Source: Actinobacillus genomosp. 2
GTDB taxonomy: Bacteria > Pseudomonadota > Gammaproteobacteria > Enterobacterales > Pasteurellaceae
Assembly: GCF_029773605.1 (NCBI RefSeq)
Contig: NZ_CP103807.1
Coordinates: 434,001 to 498,000 of the forward strand
Reading direction: 5' to 3'
Length of the DNA stretch: 64,000 nt
Shown here: in pieces, positions 17,973 through 28,280 of the stretch
How the letters are laid out: each line of letters starts with the position of its first letter
How positions within the stretch are numbered: position 1 is the first letter of the stretch
Program-made: the position numbers and the translations under genes
The notes under the pieces: generated by a model
What the model saw: only the letters and a program-made list of their open reading frames with translations
Told to the model about the DNA's origin: nothing
Database searches by the model: none

Positions 17973-19007
17973 ATGATTCAGCTGAAAAATATCAGCAAGC
18001 AGTTTGAGGTAAAGGGTAAAAAAATTACCGCCTTAGACAATGTAAACCTTGAGGTGCCGAAGGGGACAATTTACGGCGTAATCGGGGCGAGTGGTGCGGG
18101 CAAAAGCACGCTTATTCGCTGTGTGAATTTACTTGAACGTCCGACAATCGGTAGTGTGATTGTGGACGGGCAGGATTTAACCGCAATGTCGGAAAAAGAG
18201 CTGATTTTAGCTCGCCGTAATATTGCGATGATTTTCCAACATTTTAATTTGTTGGCATCACATACGGTATATGAAAATATTGCATTACCATTAACCTTAA
18301 GTAATACACCGAAAGATCAGATCGAGAAGAAAGTAAATGAATTAATTGAATTGGTCGGCTTAACCGAACGTAAAGACGTTTATCCAAGCAATTTATCCGG
18401 CGGTCAGAAACAGCGAGTGGCGATTGCTCGTGCGTTGGCAAGTGATCCGCACGTTTTATTATGTGATGAAGCGACAAGTGCGTTAGATCCGGCGACAACC
18501 CAATCGATTTTACAGCTATTAAAAGACATTAATAAGCGGTTAGGTTTAACCATTTTATTGATTACTCATGAAATGGAAGTAGTAAAACGTATTTGTGATC
18601 GCGTAGCGGTGATTGATAAAGGTCAGCTAATTGAAAGCGGTTCGGTGAGTGAAATTTTCTCTAATCCAAAAACGGAATTGGCACAGAAATTTATTCAATC
18701 GACATTCCATTACGAATTACCGGCGGAATATACCGAACAGCTTTCTGAGCATCCAACGCCCAACGGGAAACCGATTATTAAATTTGAATTTACCGGTCGT
18801 TCGGTGGATGCACCGTTACTTTCTACCGCATCGAAAAAATTCGGCATTGATTTCAGTATTTTAATGTCGCAAATTGATTATGCTGGTGGGGTCAAATTCG
18901 GCTTTGTGATTGCGGAAGTTACTGGTAATAACGATTCGATTGCGGAAGCAAAATTCTATTTAATGGATAATAATGTAAAAGTGGAGGTGTTAGGTTATGT
19001 GGGATAA
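17973..19007 (+). CDS. metN: Methionine ABC transporter ATP-binding protein MetN
   Basis: ATPase of the MetNIQ importer for L- and D-methionine. Walker A GASGAGKS, signature LSGGQKQR, Walker [14 protein letters not shown] and the switch His in LITHEM are present. The C-terminal NIL regulatory domain (from about residue 265) binds methionine for trans-inhibition. I chose ATG 17973 ([11 protein letters not shown], 344 aa); GTG 17958 is possible. Its end overlaps metI by 11 bases. Confidence 0.95.
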   Translation: MIQLKNISKQFEVKGKKITALDNVNLEVPKGTIYGVIGASGAGKSTLIRCVNLLERPTIGSVIVDGQDLTAMSEKELILARRNIAMIFQHFNLLASHTVYENIALPLTLSNTPKDQIEKKVNELIELVGLTERKDVYPSNLSGGQKQRVAIARALASDPHVLLCDEATSALDPATTQSILQLLKDINKRLGLTILLITHEMEVVKRICDRVAVIDKGQLIESGSVSEIFSNPKTELAQKFIQSTFHYELPAEYTEQLSEHPTPNGKPIIKFEFTGRSVDAPLLSTASKKFGIDFSILMSQIDYAGGVKFGFVIAEVTGNNDSIAEAKFYLMDNNVKVEVLGYVG

Positions 19008-19674
19008 TTTTATGCAAGAACTCACACCTCAAATGTGGGGCTTAGTCGGCACTTCAACGCTTGAAACGCTCTATATGGGGTTTGCCTCAACTTTATTAGC
19101 AGTAGTAGTCGGTTTACCAATTGGCTTTTTGGCTTTTTTGACCGGTAAAGGTGAGATTTTAGAGAATCCTCGTTTACATCAAATCTTAGATATTATTATT
19201 AATATCGGCCGTTCTGTTCCGTTTATTATTTTGTTAGTCGTGTTGTTACCTTTTACCCGTTTATTAGTTGGGACAACGCTCGGTACAACGGCAGCTATTG
19301 TGCCGTTAAGCGTTTCGGCAATTCCGTTTTTTGCGCGTTTAACTTCAAATGCGTTATTAGAAATCCCAGCAGGTTTAACCGAAGCGGCTAAATCAATGGG
19401 AGCAACTAATTGGCAAGTGGTCAGTAAATTCTATTTACCGGAATCATTGCCGATTTTAATTAACGGTATCACATTAACTTTAGTTGCCTTAATCGGTTAT
19501 TCTGCCATGGCAGGTGCGGTTGGTGGCGGTGGTTTGGGTAATCTTGCCATCAGTTATGGTGAACACCGTAATATGGTCTATGTAAAATGGATCTCAACAA
19601 TTATTATTGTAGCGATTGTAATGATCAGCCAAAAAATCGGTGATGACCTTGCAAAACGTTATGATCATCGTTAA
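18997..19674 (+). CDS. metI: Methionine ABC transporter permease MetI
   Basis: Inner-membrane permease with five predicted helices and the ABC-contact EAA loop ([24 protein letters not shown]). It is 225 aa, slightly longer at the N-terminus than the E. coli protein (217 aa); an internal start at 19012 would remove the extra residues. It overlaps metN, which indicates coupling. Confidence 0.95.
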   Translation: MWDNFMQELTPQMWGLVGTSTLETLYMGFASTLLAVVVGLPIGFLAFLTGKGEILENPRLHQILDIIINIGRSVPFIILLVVLLPFTRLLVGTTLGTTAAIVPLSVSAIPFFARLTSNALLEIPAGLTEAAKSMGATNWQVVSKFYLPESLPILINGITLTLVALIGYSAMAGAVGGGGLGNLAISYGEHRNMVYVKWISTIIIVAIVMISQKIGDDLAKRYDHR

Positions 19675-19699
19675 ACACAACATTAAAAGGAGTTTTCCT

Positions 19700-20521
19700 A
19701 TGAATTTTAAAAAAGTATTAGGTATCGCGTTAGTGTCTGCATTGGCATTAACAGGTTGTAAAGAAGAGAAGAAAGCGGATGTTCCAGCAGCACAAACCAC
19801 TTCAAAAATTAAAGTAGGCGTAATGTCTGGTCCGGAACATACTGTGGCGGAAAAAGCGGCACAAGTAGCGAAACAAAAATACGGTTTAGAGGTTGAATTT
19901 GTATTATTTAATGATTATGCGTTACCAAATACGGCGGTAAGCAAAGGCGATTTAGACGCAAACGCTTTTCAACACAAACCGTATTTAGATAAAGACAGCC
20001 AATCAAAAGGCTTAACTAACCTTGAAATTGTTGGTAATACTTTCGTATTCCCACTTGCAGGCTATTCTAAAAAAATTAAAAACGTATCAGAGTTAGCAGA
20101 AGGTGCTGTGGTTGCTGTTCCTAACGACCCTTCAAACCTTGCGCGTGCCTTAATTCTTTTAGAGAAACAAGGTTTAATCAAATTAAAAGACAATACCAAC
20201 TTATTCTCAACTACATTAGATATTGTTGAAAATCCGAAAAAATTAAATATCAAAGAAGTGGATACTTCGGTGGCAGCAAAAGCATTAGATGATGTGGATT
20301 TAGCGGTAGTAAACAATACTTACGCGGGGCAAGTCGGTTTAAGTGCGAATGACGGTATTTTTGTAGAAGATAAAGATTCTCCATATGTAAATATCATTGT
20401 AGCACGTAAAGACAACAAAGACAGCGAAGCGGTGAAAAACTTTGTGAAATCGTTCCAAACTGAAGAAGTGTTCGGCGAAGCACAAAAACACTTTAAAGAC
20501 GGTGTCGTGAAAGGTTGGTAA
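19700..20521 (+). CDS. metQ: Methionine-binding lipoprotein MetQ (first copy)
   Basis: Substrate-binding lipoprotein of MetNI. The lipobox is ALTGC after MNFKKVLGIALVSALA, so the mature protein starts at Cys20 or so. NlpA-family body: KVGVMSGPEHTVAEKAA, DYALPNTAVSKGDLDANAFQHKPYLD. The start at 19700 follows AAAGGAG; the open frame from 19640 overlaps metI and lacks a signal. It is 273 aa. A second paralogue follows 112 bp downstream. Confidence 0.93.
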   Translation: MNFKKVLGIALVSALALTGCKEEKKADVPAAQTTSKIKVGVMSGPEHTVAEKAAQVAKQKYGLEVEFVLFNDYALPNTAVSKGDLDANAFQHKPYLDKDSQSKGLTNLEIVGNTFVFPLAGYSKKIKNVSELAEGAVVAVPNDPSNLARALILLEKQGLIKLKDNTNLFSTTLDIVENPKKLNIKEVDTSVAAKALDDVDLAVVNNTYAGQVGLSANDGIFVEDKDSPYVNIIVARKDNKDSEAVKNFVKSFQTEEVFGEAQKHFKDGVVKGW

Positions 20522-20550
20522 TCATTAACTGATTCCGAAAATTGTTAAAC

Positions 20551-20610
20551 AAGCGGTAAAATTTATCTAAAATTTTGCAAAAGTAGCAGAGAATTTTACC
20601 GCTTCTTTTT
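20551..20610 (+). terminator. USS-pair hairpin between the two metQ genes
   Basis: AAGCGGTAAAATT (20551-20563) and AATTTTACCGCTT (20592-20604) are reverse complements, followed by CTTTTT. It probably reduces or ends read-through into the second metQ. Confidence 0.65.
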
Positions 20611-20633
20611 ATCTAAATTGAGAGGTTTATCCT

Positions 20634-21452
20634 ATGAATATTAAGAAATTATTTGGTTTAGCCGTTGTTTCAGCTTTGGCATTAACCGGTTGTAAAGAAG
20701 AGAAAGCAGTAGATACTACAAAAGTAGAAGCAAGAACATTAACTGTCGGTGTGATGCAAGGGCCTGAAGCACAAGTAAACGAAGTAGCGGCTCGTATCGC
20801 AAAAGAAAAATATAACTTAGATGTGAAGTTGGTTGAATTTAGTGAATATACTCAACCGAATTACGCATTAAGCCACGGTGATTTAGATGTAAATGCCTTC
20901 CAGTCAGTACCGTTCTTTGAGCGTGAAATGAAAGAGAAAGGCTATAAATTTGTTGCACAAGCGAATACGTTTGTGTTCCCTATTGCAGGTTATTCAAAAA
21001 CGTTAAAAGCCATCGGTGACTTAAAAGAAGGTGCAAAAATTGCGATCTCAAATGAACTAAGTACAGTAGGTCGTTCATTACTGTTATTACAAGCCAACGG
21101 CGTGATTAAATTAAAAGATCCGACAAATCTTTATGCAACCGAAATCGACATTGTTGAAAATCCGAAAAAAGTGAAAATCACGCAAGTGGATACAGCATTA
21201 TTAACACGTGCATTAGATGATGTAGATCTTGCCATCATTAATAATAACTATGCAGGTCAAGCAGGTTTAACACCGGAAAAAGACGGTGTGATTGTGGAAG
21301 CGAAAGATTCTCCGTATGTGAATTTGATTGTTTCTCGTGAAGACAACAAAGACAATCCAGCAATTAAAGACTTTGTTAAAGCCTTCCAAACCGAAGAAGT
21401 GTATCAAGAAGCACTTAAACACTTCCCGGGCGGTATTGTAAAAGGTTGGTAA
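20634..21452 (+). CDS. Methionine-binding lipoprotein MetQ (second copy)
   Basis: Second NlpA/MetQ-family lipoprotein, 272 aa, lipobox ALTGC, 5' end nearly the same as the first copy (VSALALTGCKEEK). The mature part is diverged: KVGVM becomes TVGVMQGPEAQV and HKPYLDKD becomes SVPFFEREM, while the tails stay alike (DSPYVN, FQTEEV, GxVKGW). This indicates a tandem duplication with altered binding residues. It may bind D-methionine, a methionine derivative or another amino acid; that is inference. Confidence 0.88.
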   Translation: MNIKKLFGLAVVSALALTGCKEEKAVDTTKVEARTLTVGVMQGPEAQVNEVAARIAKEKYNLDVKLVEFSEYTQPNYALSHGDLDVNAFQSVPFFEREMKEKGYKFVAQANTFVFPIAGYSKTLKAIGDLKEGAKIAISNELSTVGRSLLLLQANGVIKLKDPTNLYATEIDIVENPKKVKITQVDTALLTRALDDVDLAIINNNYAGQAGLTPEKDGVIVEAKDSPYVNLIVSREDNKDNPAIKDFVKAFQTEEVYQEALKHFPGGIVKGW

Positions 21453-21460
21453 TAAACGAT

Positions 21461-21508
21461 AAGCGGTAAGATTTTGTGAATTTTTTGCAAAAAATTATCG
21501 CTTTTTTT
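21461..21508 (+). terminator. USS-type terminator of the met operon
   Basis: AAGCGGTAA (21461-21469) pairs with TTATCGCTT (21495-21503, one G-T pair) and runs into T7. It overlaps the end of the convergent LysR gene. Confidence 0.65.
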
Positions 21509-22391
21509 ATTCCCTTAACTCATCAATCACGCACTTCAGCGCTGGCGAAGTATTCCGATGAGGGTAATAAAGATGAAAGCCCGTAAAGGTATAACTAAAT
21601 TCGCTTAGCACTTGAATCAATTCGCCTTTTTCCAACTCTTTCTGAACCAAATCTTTACAGATATAGCCTAGTCCTAATCCTAATTTCGCAGCATCTCTAA
21701 TCGAATAATCATTAGAAAATGTCCATTGTCCTTGTGTTTTGACCTGAATATGCTCGTGATTGACGATGAAGTCCCAATGGTACATCGCTCCGCTGGCGTA
21801 GCGATAATTTAAGCATTGATGATGAGCTAAATCAGAAGGTGTTTTTGGAAATCCGTAAGTATGAAAATAATCAGGTGCTCCAATAACCGCCATTTCTTCA
21901 TCATTACTAATTCTGACAGCAATCATTCCTTCAGCAACTGAATCGCCAAAACGAACACCAGCATCAAACTGCTCGGAAATAATATCGGAAAATGCAGTAT
22001 CGCTGATTAACTCAAGTTGAATATCAGGATATCGTGTTTGAAATTGAGCGAGTTTAGGCAATAACACTTTATCAAGAGCATATTGTGAGGCTGTGATCCG
22101 TACCAAACCAGATGGTGTTTCACGGTAATGACTTAACATTGTTAGTTCTTGATCGAGTTTAGAAAATGTTTGTTCAGCAGTTTGAAAAAGCTGGTTACCG
22201 GCGTGAGTTAGTGATAATCGGCGGGTGGTTCGAGCAAAGAGTTGTACGCCTAAACGAGATTCCAACTGTTTAATCGTACGACTTAACGCAGATTGTGAAA
22301 TATCCAATTTAGTGGCAGCTTTAGTGAAATTTTGTTCCCGTGCGACACATAAAAAAGCATACAGATCATTATAATTTTCTCGTTGAAACAT
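21507..22391 (-). CDS. LysR-family transcriptional regulator
   Basis: 294-aa LTTR. The N-terminal winged helix-turn-helix is clear (FLCVAREQNFTKAATKLDISQSALSRTIKQLESRLGVQLF, residues about 13-51). An effector domain of the CrgA/PcaQ-like type follows (GLVRITASQYALDKVLLPKLAQFQ). It is divergent from the alpha/beta hydrolase gene with 157 bp between starts, the classical arrangement for a regulator of the neighbouring operon. The effector is unknown. Confidence 0.9.
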   Translation of the reverse strand: MFQRENYNDLYAFLCVAREQNFTKAATKLDISQSALSRTIKQLESRLGVQLFARTTRRLSLTHAGNQLFQTAEQTFSKLDQELTMLSHYRETPSGLVRITASQYALDKVLLPKLAQFQTRYPDIQLELISDTAFSDIISEQFDAGVRFGDSVAEGMIAVRISNDEEMAVIGAPDYFHTYGFPKTPSDLAHHQCLNYRYASGAMYHWDFIVNHEHIQVKTQGQWTFSNDYSIRDAAKLGLGLGYICKDLVQKELEKGELIQVLSEFSYTFTGFHLYYPHRNTSPALKCVIDELRE

Positions 22392-22548
22392 AATACAAAT
22401 CTTGTGGTAAAAATAGGAGAAATTTAACCGCTATTTTACCTGATTTAGAACTTGAATGAATAAATGTTATTGAATTTTTGGTCATTATCATTTGAATGGA
22501 AATTTTTATAATGCACACATCTTTTGAAATGATTAATGAGGAAAGCAA

Positions 22549-23694
22549 ATGAAAATTCGTACTAAGTTAACCGCACTTTCGAGTGTACTTTTATTTAGTT
22601 CTACGCTTATCGGAGGCAATGCTATGGCAAATTTACCGCAATCGGCAACGGTGGTTGAAGTTCCTGCTCAAACTATCCAACTTACTCAAGAATGGGATAA
22701 AACATTCCCAAAATCAGACAAAGTAGAACACCGCAAAGTAACCTTTAAAAATCGTTATGGTATTACTTTAGTGGGCGATTTATATGTGCCTAAAGGGGCG
22801 AAGGGCAAATTACCAGCGATTGCAGTAAGTGGCCCATTCGGTGCAGTAAAAGAACAGTCTTCAGGTCTGTATGCTCAAACGTTGGCGGAACGTAGTTTTG
22901 TAACCATCGCATTTGATGGTTCATATACAGGAGAAAGCTCAGGATTACCTCGTAATACTGCTTCACCAGAAATCAATACTGATGATTTTGTATCAGCTGT
23001 AGATTTTTTAGGTTCGCTTGATAACGTTGATCGTGAAAAAATTGGGGTGTTAGGTATTTGCGGTTGGGGCGGTTTTGCACTGAACTCAGCAGTTTCAGAC
23101 CCTCGTATTAAAGCGGTAGCTGTTAGCACGATGTATGATATGACTCGAGTTATGGCTGATGGTTATGAGATTAAAATGGATCCATCTCCGCAAGGGCAAT
23201 ATGAACGAGTGCCAGCAATGACGACAGAAGCTCGTTATAAAATGAAACAAGATTTAGCTAATGCACGTTGGGAAGCTGCTGCAAATGATTATGCATTAAA
23301 TGGCAACGCGGAAGATCATTTAACACCGCAAGATAAAATTACAGCAGAAACACCAAGATTTGTGCGTGAATATTCAAACTATTATAAAACACCACGAGGC
23401 TTCCATTCTCGCAGTGTCAATTCAACCATAGGTTGGAACACTGTGATGGCATCATCATTTATCAATATGCCTTTGTTACAACGTGCAAGCGAATTAAAAG
23501 CGCCGGCACTTGTGGTTCATGGTGAAATTGCTCATTCACGTTATTTTGGTGAAGATGCATTCAAATCTTTAGGTAGTAAAAATAAAGAATTATATATCGT
23601 ACCAAATGCCACTCACACCGATTTATATGACAATGTTGCAGGCAAAATTCCATACGATAAATTTGAACAGTTCTTTAAAGCTAACTTGAAATAA
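22549..23694 (+). CDS. Exported alpha/beta hydrolase (YcjY / dienelactone hydrolase-like)
   Basis: 381-aa alpha/beta-hydrolase-fold protein with an N-terminal signal peptide (about residues 1-27, ending AMA). The nucleophile elbow is GICGWGG, which puts a Cys where most relatives have Ser, as in dienelactone hydrolases; an acid/His pair is likely near [10 protein letters not shown]. There is a family resemblance to YcjY-like proteins ([18 protein letters not shown]). The reaction is unknown. It is divergent from the LysR gene, which probably controls it. A USS pair lies just downstream. Confidence 0.82.
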   Translation: MKIRTKLTALSSVLLFSSTLIGGNAMANLPQSATVVEVPAQTIQLTQEWDKTFPKSDKVEHRKVTFKNRYGITLVGDLYVPKGAKGKLPAIAVSGPFGAVKEQSSGLYAQTLAERSFVTIAFDGSYTGESSGLPRNTASPEINTDDFVSAVDFLGSLDNVDREKIGVLGICGWGGFALNSAVSDPRIKAVAVSTMYDMTRVMADGYEIKMDPSPQGQYERVPAMTTEARYKMKQDLANARWEAAANDYALNGNAEDHLTPQDKITAETPRFVREYSNYYKTPRGFHSRSVNSTIGWNTVMASSFINMPLLQRASELKAPALVVHGEIAHSRYFGEDAFKSLGSKNKELYIVPNATHTDLYDNVAGKIPYDKFEQFFKANLK

Positions 23695-23698
23695 TAAC

Positions 23699-23755
23699 AA
23701 GCGGTCAAATTTCGCTAAATTTTGCAAAAAATGAGAGGAGTTTGACCGCTTATCT
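23699..23755 (+). terminator. USS-pair hairpin after the hydrolase gene
   Basis: AAGCGGTCAAA (23699-23709) and TTTGACCGCTT (23741-23751) are reverse complements, followed by ATCTTTTT. It is a possible partial terminator before the acetyltransferase gene. Confidence 0.6.
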
Positions 23756-23777
23756 TTTTGAAAACCGGAGAACAAAA

Positions 23778-24353
23778 ATGCAATATGCTGTTGATTTACC
23801 TATCGATAAGTTGATTCCTCAAGGAAGCCAAGTTTTTGAGGATATTCATCGAATTGTAGCAGAAAATGCCCCTAGAATTGCTGAATTATCAGGAAAGTTT
23901 CAAACACAATCTGAAATCCAACATCTATTAAGCGAGATTACCCAATCGCATATTGATGAAACTTTACACGTTAATTTGCCGTTATATAGTGATTTCGGTC
24001 GTCATCTTCGCATTGGTAAAAATGTATTTATTAATACCGCTTGTGTGTTTACCGATTTGGGTGGGATTACACTCGAAGATAATGTTTTGCTTGCCCCGAG
24101 AGTAAATATTATTACGGTTAACCACCCAACGGATCCGAAAACTCGTCGTGGTGTAATCGTTAAACCTGTGGTGATTAAGCAAAATGCTTGGATTGGTGCA
24201 GGCGCAACGGTTTTAGCAGGAGTTACGATCGGTGAGAATGCGATTATTGCAGCAGGTAGTGTGGTTACTAAAGATGTGCCGGCAAATACGCTTGTTGCGG
24301 GAGTACCAGCTAAAATCATCAAAATGATTGATGAGGTTAGCGATGAAAATTAA
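23778..24353 (+). CDS. Maltose/galactoside O-acetyltransferase-like (left-handed beta-helix)
   Basis: 191-aa hexapeptide-repeat acyltransferase of the Maa/LacA/NodL group, acetyl-CoA dependent. The C-terminal half holds the hexapeptide coils ([69 protein letters not shown]) with the catalytic His in ITVNHPTDP. Start ATG 23778 has a good ribosome site (CCGGAG). The acceptor is unknown; a sugar is likely. Its end overlaps the next gene. Confidence 0.85.
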   Translation: MQYAVDLPIDKLIPQGSQVFEDIHRIVAENAPRIAELSGKFQTQSEIQHLLSEITQSHIDETLHVNLPLYSDFGRHLRIGKNVFINTACVFTDLGGITLEDNVLLAPRVNIITVNHPTDPKTRRGVIVKPVVIKQNAWIGAGATVLAGVTIGENAIIAAGSVVTKDVPANTLVAGVPAKIIKMIDEVSDEN

Positions 24354-24750
24354 GGCTTTACTTGGGCTGATTTTTAGTCTGCTTTTTAGCCCATTTTTAC
24401 AAGGAAAAACGATGCAAATTACGATAGGACAACAAACTTTCGAAGCAAAATTAGCCGATACCAAGGCTGCACAGCAACTTACAGAATTGTTACCTTTAAC
24501 ATTGGAAATGCAAGACCACCTACGCAATGAAAAATTTGCAGAATTACCTAAAAATTTGACTGCTTATGATCACGCAGTTGGCTTAATTCAAACCGGTGAT
24601 ATTTTGCTTTGGCAAGGGAAGACATTGGTGATTTTTTATGAGAGTTTTGATACCCCTTATCATTATACTAACATTGGTAAAATTCATAATGTGAAGGGAT
24701 TAAAAGAAGCGTTAGGGAAGGGGAGTATAAAGGTCTCTTTTGAGCATTAA
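24343..24750 (+). CDS. Cyclophilin-like fold protein (exported)
   Basis: 135-aa protein with an N-terminal hydrophobic signal ([21 protein letters not shown]). It resembles the small 'cyclophilin-like' domain family ([32 protein letters not shown], then a DILLW and FYESF core). These proteins have the cyclophilin fold without a proven isomerase activity. The start at 24343 lies inside the end of the acetyltransferase gene, so the two are co-translated. The function is unknown. Confidence 0.75.
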   Translation: MKIKALLGLIFSLLFSPFLQGKTMQITIGQQTFEAKLADTKAAQQLTELLPLTLEMQDHLRNEKFAELPKNLTAYDHAVGLIQTGDILLWQGKTLVIFYESFDTPYHYTNIGKIHNVKGLKEALGKGSIKVSFEH

Positions 24751-24828
24751 CCATAATACGTGAACTTTGTATATTTCAAATAGCTAAAGAAGAAAGCCTT
24801 TCAAACTTTCTTCTTTTTATTAATAACG

Positions 24829-25533
24829 TTATTTATGATAACCAGCGAGCAAGGCTTGCCAATTTTGCTCGTTAAATTGAATATTTAAACGTGTTTGTTC
24901 TTTTTTAAACGAACGTAGCAAACGGGCTAAATTTTCCGATTTCCAATCATTAGTTTGTGAAATGCCACATTTATCGAAATCAATTAAGAAAAATTGATCG
25001 CTGGTTGGCTCAAGCAAAATATTATGGATATTCAAATCCGAATGGTGTACTTGATGATCGTGTAATCGGCGAATTAATTTACCGATTTGTTGATATTGCA
25101 TGTCAGAAAGTGCGTGAGTTTGGAGATATTTACTCAAATCTTGCGTTCCTTCAATTTTTTCCAGCATAATATCCGCTCTATACCAACAGCCGGTTTTTTC
25201 TACTTTTAATGCAATCGGTCGAGGGACGGGTAAATGCCATTCGTGCAATTTTTCCAATAAAGAAAACTCTTGAAAAGCTCGAGTATTTTCTAGCCCGTTA
25301 AATAGATACTGATCTTTGACGATTTTACCGAACAGCCCACCTCGATAGTAATGACGAAGCACCACATTTACACCCAGTTCGGCTTGAGTGTTTAGAAACC
25401 AAGTAATGCCTCTGCCTTTGGATGAACCTAACAAGCGGTCTGAATCGGCAAAATATTTGCAATTAAGTAGCGTTTTTAAAGTGTCTATTTGTGAATGTGG
25501 CACAAGATGAGTATTAAAATGGTAAAAAGTCAT
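24829..25533 (-). CDS. kdkA: 3-deoxy-D-manno-octulosonic acid (Kdo) kinase
   Basis: Kdo 4-kinase that phosphorylates the single Kdo of the lipooligosaccharide inner core, a Pasteurellaceae trait. Kinase-like motifs: KGRGITWFLN, VVLRHYYRGGLFGK with the ATP Lys region, catalytic HHSDLNIHNILL and metal-binding LIDFDKCG. At 234 aa it has the normal length. It is a peripheral cytoplasmic enzyme. It is divergent from folE. Confidence 0.92.
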   Translation of the reverse strand: MTFYHFNTHLVPHSQIDTLKTLLNCKYFADSDRLLGSSKGRGITWFLNTQAELGVNVVLRHYYRGGLFGKIVKDQYLFNGLENTRAFQEFSLLEKLHEWHLPVPRPIALKVEKTGCWYRADIMLEKIEGTQDLSKYLQTHALSDMQYQQIGKLIRRLHDHQVHHSDLNIHNILLEPTSDQFFLIDFDKCGISQTNDWKSENLARLLRSFKKEQTRLNIQFNEQNWQALLAGYHK

Positions 25534-25633
25534 ATGATTTATTGGAATGAGTTATTATTGAGATAAATTTTAGTGCTATTTTTTTTGATGTCAATTTGTT
25601 AAAATTTCAGCCTTAATTTTTAGAGGATCCCCA

Positions 25634-26290
25634 ATGAGTATTATCTCCGCAGAAGCCCAAAAAGTGCGTGAAGCCTTAATTGCGAAAGGCATCGAAACCC
25701 CAACGATTCAATTAACTAAAGATAAAGATTCCCGTCGTGCAGAAATTCAGCAGCATATGCGTTCGGTGATGGAATTACTTGGTTTGGATTTACAAGACGA
25801 TAGTTTGGAAGAAACCCCGCACCGTTTGGCGAAGATGTATGTGGATGAAATTTTTAGTGGTTTAGATTATGCGACTTTCCCGAAAATTACCAATATTGAA
25901 AATCGTATGAAAGTCAGCGAAATGGTGTTAGTGGACGATATTACCCTAACTTCTACTTGTGAACATCATTTTGTTACGATTGACGGTAAAGTAGCGGTAG
26001 CGTATTACCCGAAAAAATGGGTGATCGGTTTATCTAAAATTAACCGTGTTGTACAATTTTTTGCACAACGTCCTCAAGTGCAAGAGCGTTTTACCGAACA
26101 AATTTTGACTGCGTTCCAAACCATTTTAGAAACCGAAGATGTGGCGGTTTTTGTTAAAGCAACGCATTTCTGTGTGAAATGCCGTGGCGTGAAGGATACC
26201 AATAGTTATACGGTGACTTCCGCATTCGGAGGTGCTTTCTTGGAAGATCGAGAAACGCGTAAAGAATTTTTAAATTTAATCAATAAATAA
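25634..26290 (+). CDS. folE: GTP cyclohydrolase I
   Basis: First enzyme of tetrahydrofolate synthesis, converting GTP to dihydroneopterin triphosphate. Zinc ligands and active site: [14 protein letters not shown] and [37 protein letters not shown] is the family signature. It is 218 aa. The start follows AGAGGA. truA lies 81 bp downstream, across a USS junction. Confidence 0.97.
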   Translation: MSIISAEAQKVREALIAKGIETPTIQLTKDKDSRRAEIQQHMRSVMELLGLDLQDDSLEETPHRLAKMYVDEIFSGLDYATFPKITNIENRMKVSEMVLVDDITLTSTCEHHFVTIDGKVAVAYYPKKWVIGLSKINRVVQFFAQRPQVQERFTEQILTAFQTILETEDVAVFVKATHFCVKCRGVKDTNSYTVTSAFGGAFLEDRETRKEFLNLINK

Positions 26291-26371
26291 TTAGGTGGGC
26301 GAAAGCCCACTTTTGCTATATAAAGCAATAAAGAGCGTAACAAGCGGTCAGAAATAAGAGAAATTTTACAA

Positions 26372-27157
26372 ATGAAAATAGCGTTAGGCATTGAATATGA
26401 TGGTAGCAGTTATTTCGGTTGGCAGCGTCAAGACGAAGTGGAAAGCGTGCAACAAAAGCTGGAAGAGGCATTATCGGTTGTTGCTAATGAATCCATAGAG
26501 GTTTTTTGTGCTGGTCGAACTGATTCCGGCGTACATGGTACGGGGCAAGTGGTACATTTTGAAACGGAGGCAATGCGTCCGTTGCAAAGTTGGTGTTTCG
26601 GTACTAATGCGAATTTACCGGACGATATTGCGGTGAAATGGGCAGTAGAAGTCAGCGAAGATTTCCACGCTCGTTTTAGTGCGACAGCAAGACGTTATCG
26701 TTACATCATTTTTAATAATAAACTGCGTTCAGCAATTTTGCCGAAAGGTGTGTCACATTATCATCATGAATTAGATCATCAAAAAATGTACGAGGCAGGT
26801 CAGTTCTTATTGGGCGAGAATGATTTTAGTTCATTCCGCGCCGCAAAATGTCAGTCGCATACGCCTTGGCGTAATATTCATCACCTGAATGTGAGCCGAT
26901 TAGGTAATTATATTGTGGTGGATATTCAAGCCAATGCTTTTGTGCATCATATGGTTCGGAATATTGTTGGAAGTTTGATTGAAGTCGGGCAGGGCAGACA
27001 GCCGGTAGAATGGATTAAATGGCTATTGGAACAACGAGATCGGACTTTGGCTGCGCCAACCGCAAAAGCGGAAGGTTTATATTTAGTCGATGTACATTAC
27101 CCAGAGCGTTTTGGGATTCCTAAAACGGCATTAGGTCCACTTTTCTTAGAAGCATAG
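26372..27157 (+). CDS. truA: tRNA pseudouridine(38-40) synthase TruA
   Basis: Isomerises U38-U40 in the tRNA anticodon arm. The catalytic Asp is in [18 protein letters not shown]. Further conserved parts: [34 protein letters not shown]. At 261 aa the length is typical. It has no strong Shine-Dalgarno; the AUG follows AAGAGAAATTTTACAA, the tail of an extended uptake sequence starting at 26342. Confidence 0.95.
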   Translation: MKIALGIEYDGSSYFGWQRQDEVESVQQKLEEALSVVANESIEVFCAGRTDSGVHGTGQVVHFETEAMRPLQSWCFGTNANLPDDIAVKWAVEVSEDFHARFSATARRYRYIIFNNKLRSAILPKGVSHYHHELDHQKMYEAGQFLLGENDFSSFRAAKCQSHTPWRNIHHLNVSRLGNYIVVDIQANAFVHHMVRNIVGSLIEVGQGRQPVEWIKWLLEQRDRTLAAPTAKAEGLYLVDVHYPERFGIPKTALGPLFLEA

Positions 27158-27176
27158 CAAACAGTCCATAACAAAT

Positions 27177-27234
27177 AAGCGGTTATTTTTAATCAGGATT
27201 TTGCAAGATCTTGAGGAAAAACAACCGCTTTTTT
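27177..27234. terminator. USS-pair terminator between truA and fdhE
   Basis: AAGCGGTT (27177-27184) and AACCGCTT (27223-27230) with further A/T pairing inside, followed by a T run. It separates convergent genes. Confidence 0.65.
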
Positions 27235-27248
27235 ATGCTTTGTGAGCG

Positions 27249-28166
27249 TTATTCTACTTGGAATAGGAACGGATTTAAGCCGCTACGAGCTAACCCTTTT
27301 TGTTCCATTTCAGCGTCTAACACTAAGGTTGCTAAATCATCGGCAACGGGTTCTACATGCGGATCTTTTTCTTGATAAAGCACTTTTAGATAGCTCTCAC
27401 AATCGCCACAACTTTCTGCTTTGACTGCCGCTTCTACGCTATCAATACTCCAATAATCCAATTTACCGCTTTGATCACACACTGAACATTGTGAGCGAGT
27501 CATATTCCATTCACTTTCACATAATGCACAATGCAAATAACGAAGTCCTTGTGTATCACCAAAATGTACTACACTTGCAACCGGTGCAGAATCACATACC
27601 GGGCAGGTATGGCGTTCGCCGACTTCGGTTTGCGTGTTACGTGGTAATTGTTGTGCAAGTTGTGTCCAGTAAAGAGAGAGTGCTGCCCATAAGAAAACCG
27701 CTTTATCTGCTCCTACGGTTTCAAAACGTTCATTAAGTAAATCATCAGCAAAGGCTTCTAATTCAGAACTTGACGATTTTTCTAGCAGTTCGATTGTGGC
27801 TAGCATTGTATCGTTTGCATAAGGCTTAAATTTATCGATTAATGCAAGTAAGATTTCTCGCCATTCTTCCGTTCTTTGGAAAGTCTTAGCGTTTAAAGGT
27901 TTTTGACCATTTGTTGTTTGAACACAAGCGGTAAGTTTTTCTGCATAATTGGCGATAGGGCGATTTTCTAATAAGTCTAACTGAACTTCAGAAAGGTTTG
28001 CAGCAAATTCTAAATAATCGCCGAAAGAGTTATTTTCTGCTAAATCTCTTAATCGTTTTGCTCGGCGAAAATAGAGATTCTTTGGGTTGGCAAAGAGCAG
28101 AGGGGGATTTTGAAATGAACTTGCAGCTTGTTTAATTTCATTTTCAGGTAAAATTCTAATACTCAT
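27249..28166 (-). CDS. fdhE: Formate dehydrogenase accessory protein FdhE
   Basis: Cytoplasmic maturation factor for respiratory formate dehydrogenases. Its rubredoxin-like metal knuckles are all present: [24 protein letters not shown] and CGDCESY. At 305 aa it matches E. coli FdhE (309 aa). It lies just downstream of the structural genes but after a hairpin, so it may be partly uncoupled from them. Confidence 0.95.
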   Translation of the reverse strand: MSIRILPENEIKQAASSFQNPPLLFANPKNLYFRRAKRLRDLAENNSFGDYLEFAANLSEVQLDLLENRPIANYAEKLTACVQTTNGQKPLNAKTFQRTEEWREILLALIDKFKPYANDTMLATIELLEKSSSSELEAFADDLLNERFETVGADKAVFLWAALSLYWTQLAQQLPRNTQTEVGERHTCPVCDSAPVASVVHFGDTQGLRYLHCALCESEWNMTRSQCSVCDQSGKLDYWSIDSVEAAVKAESCGDCESYLKVLYQEKDPHVEPVADDLATLVLDAEMEQKGLARSGLNPFLFQVE

Positions 28167-28231
28167 ATTATTTTCTCTCGTTAAATCTTGCTAAATTCCC
28201 TTAAAAAAGAAATTTAGCAAGCATTTAAAAA

Positions 28232-28258
28232 TAAAGTGCGGTAACTTACCGCACTTTA
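28232..28258 (-). terminator. Inverted-repeat terminator after the formate dehydrogenase operon (Haemophilus-type USS pair)
   Basis: TAAAGTGCGGTAA (28232-28244) and TTACCGCACTTTA (28246-28258) are perfect reverse complements around one central base. Each arm contains AAGTGCGGT, the Haemophilus influenzae-type uptake core, unlike the AAGCGGT type in the rest of the window. Confidence 0.75.
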
Positions 28259-28280
28259 GATGACTTAGGGATAGAATCAG

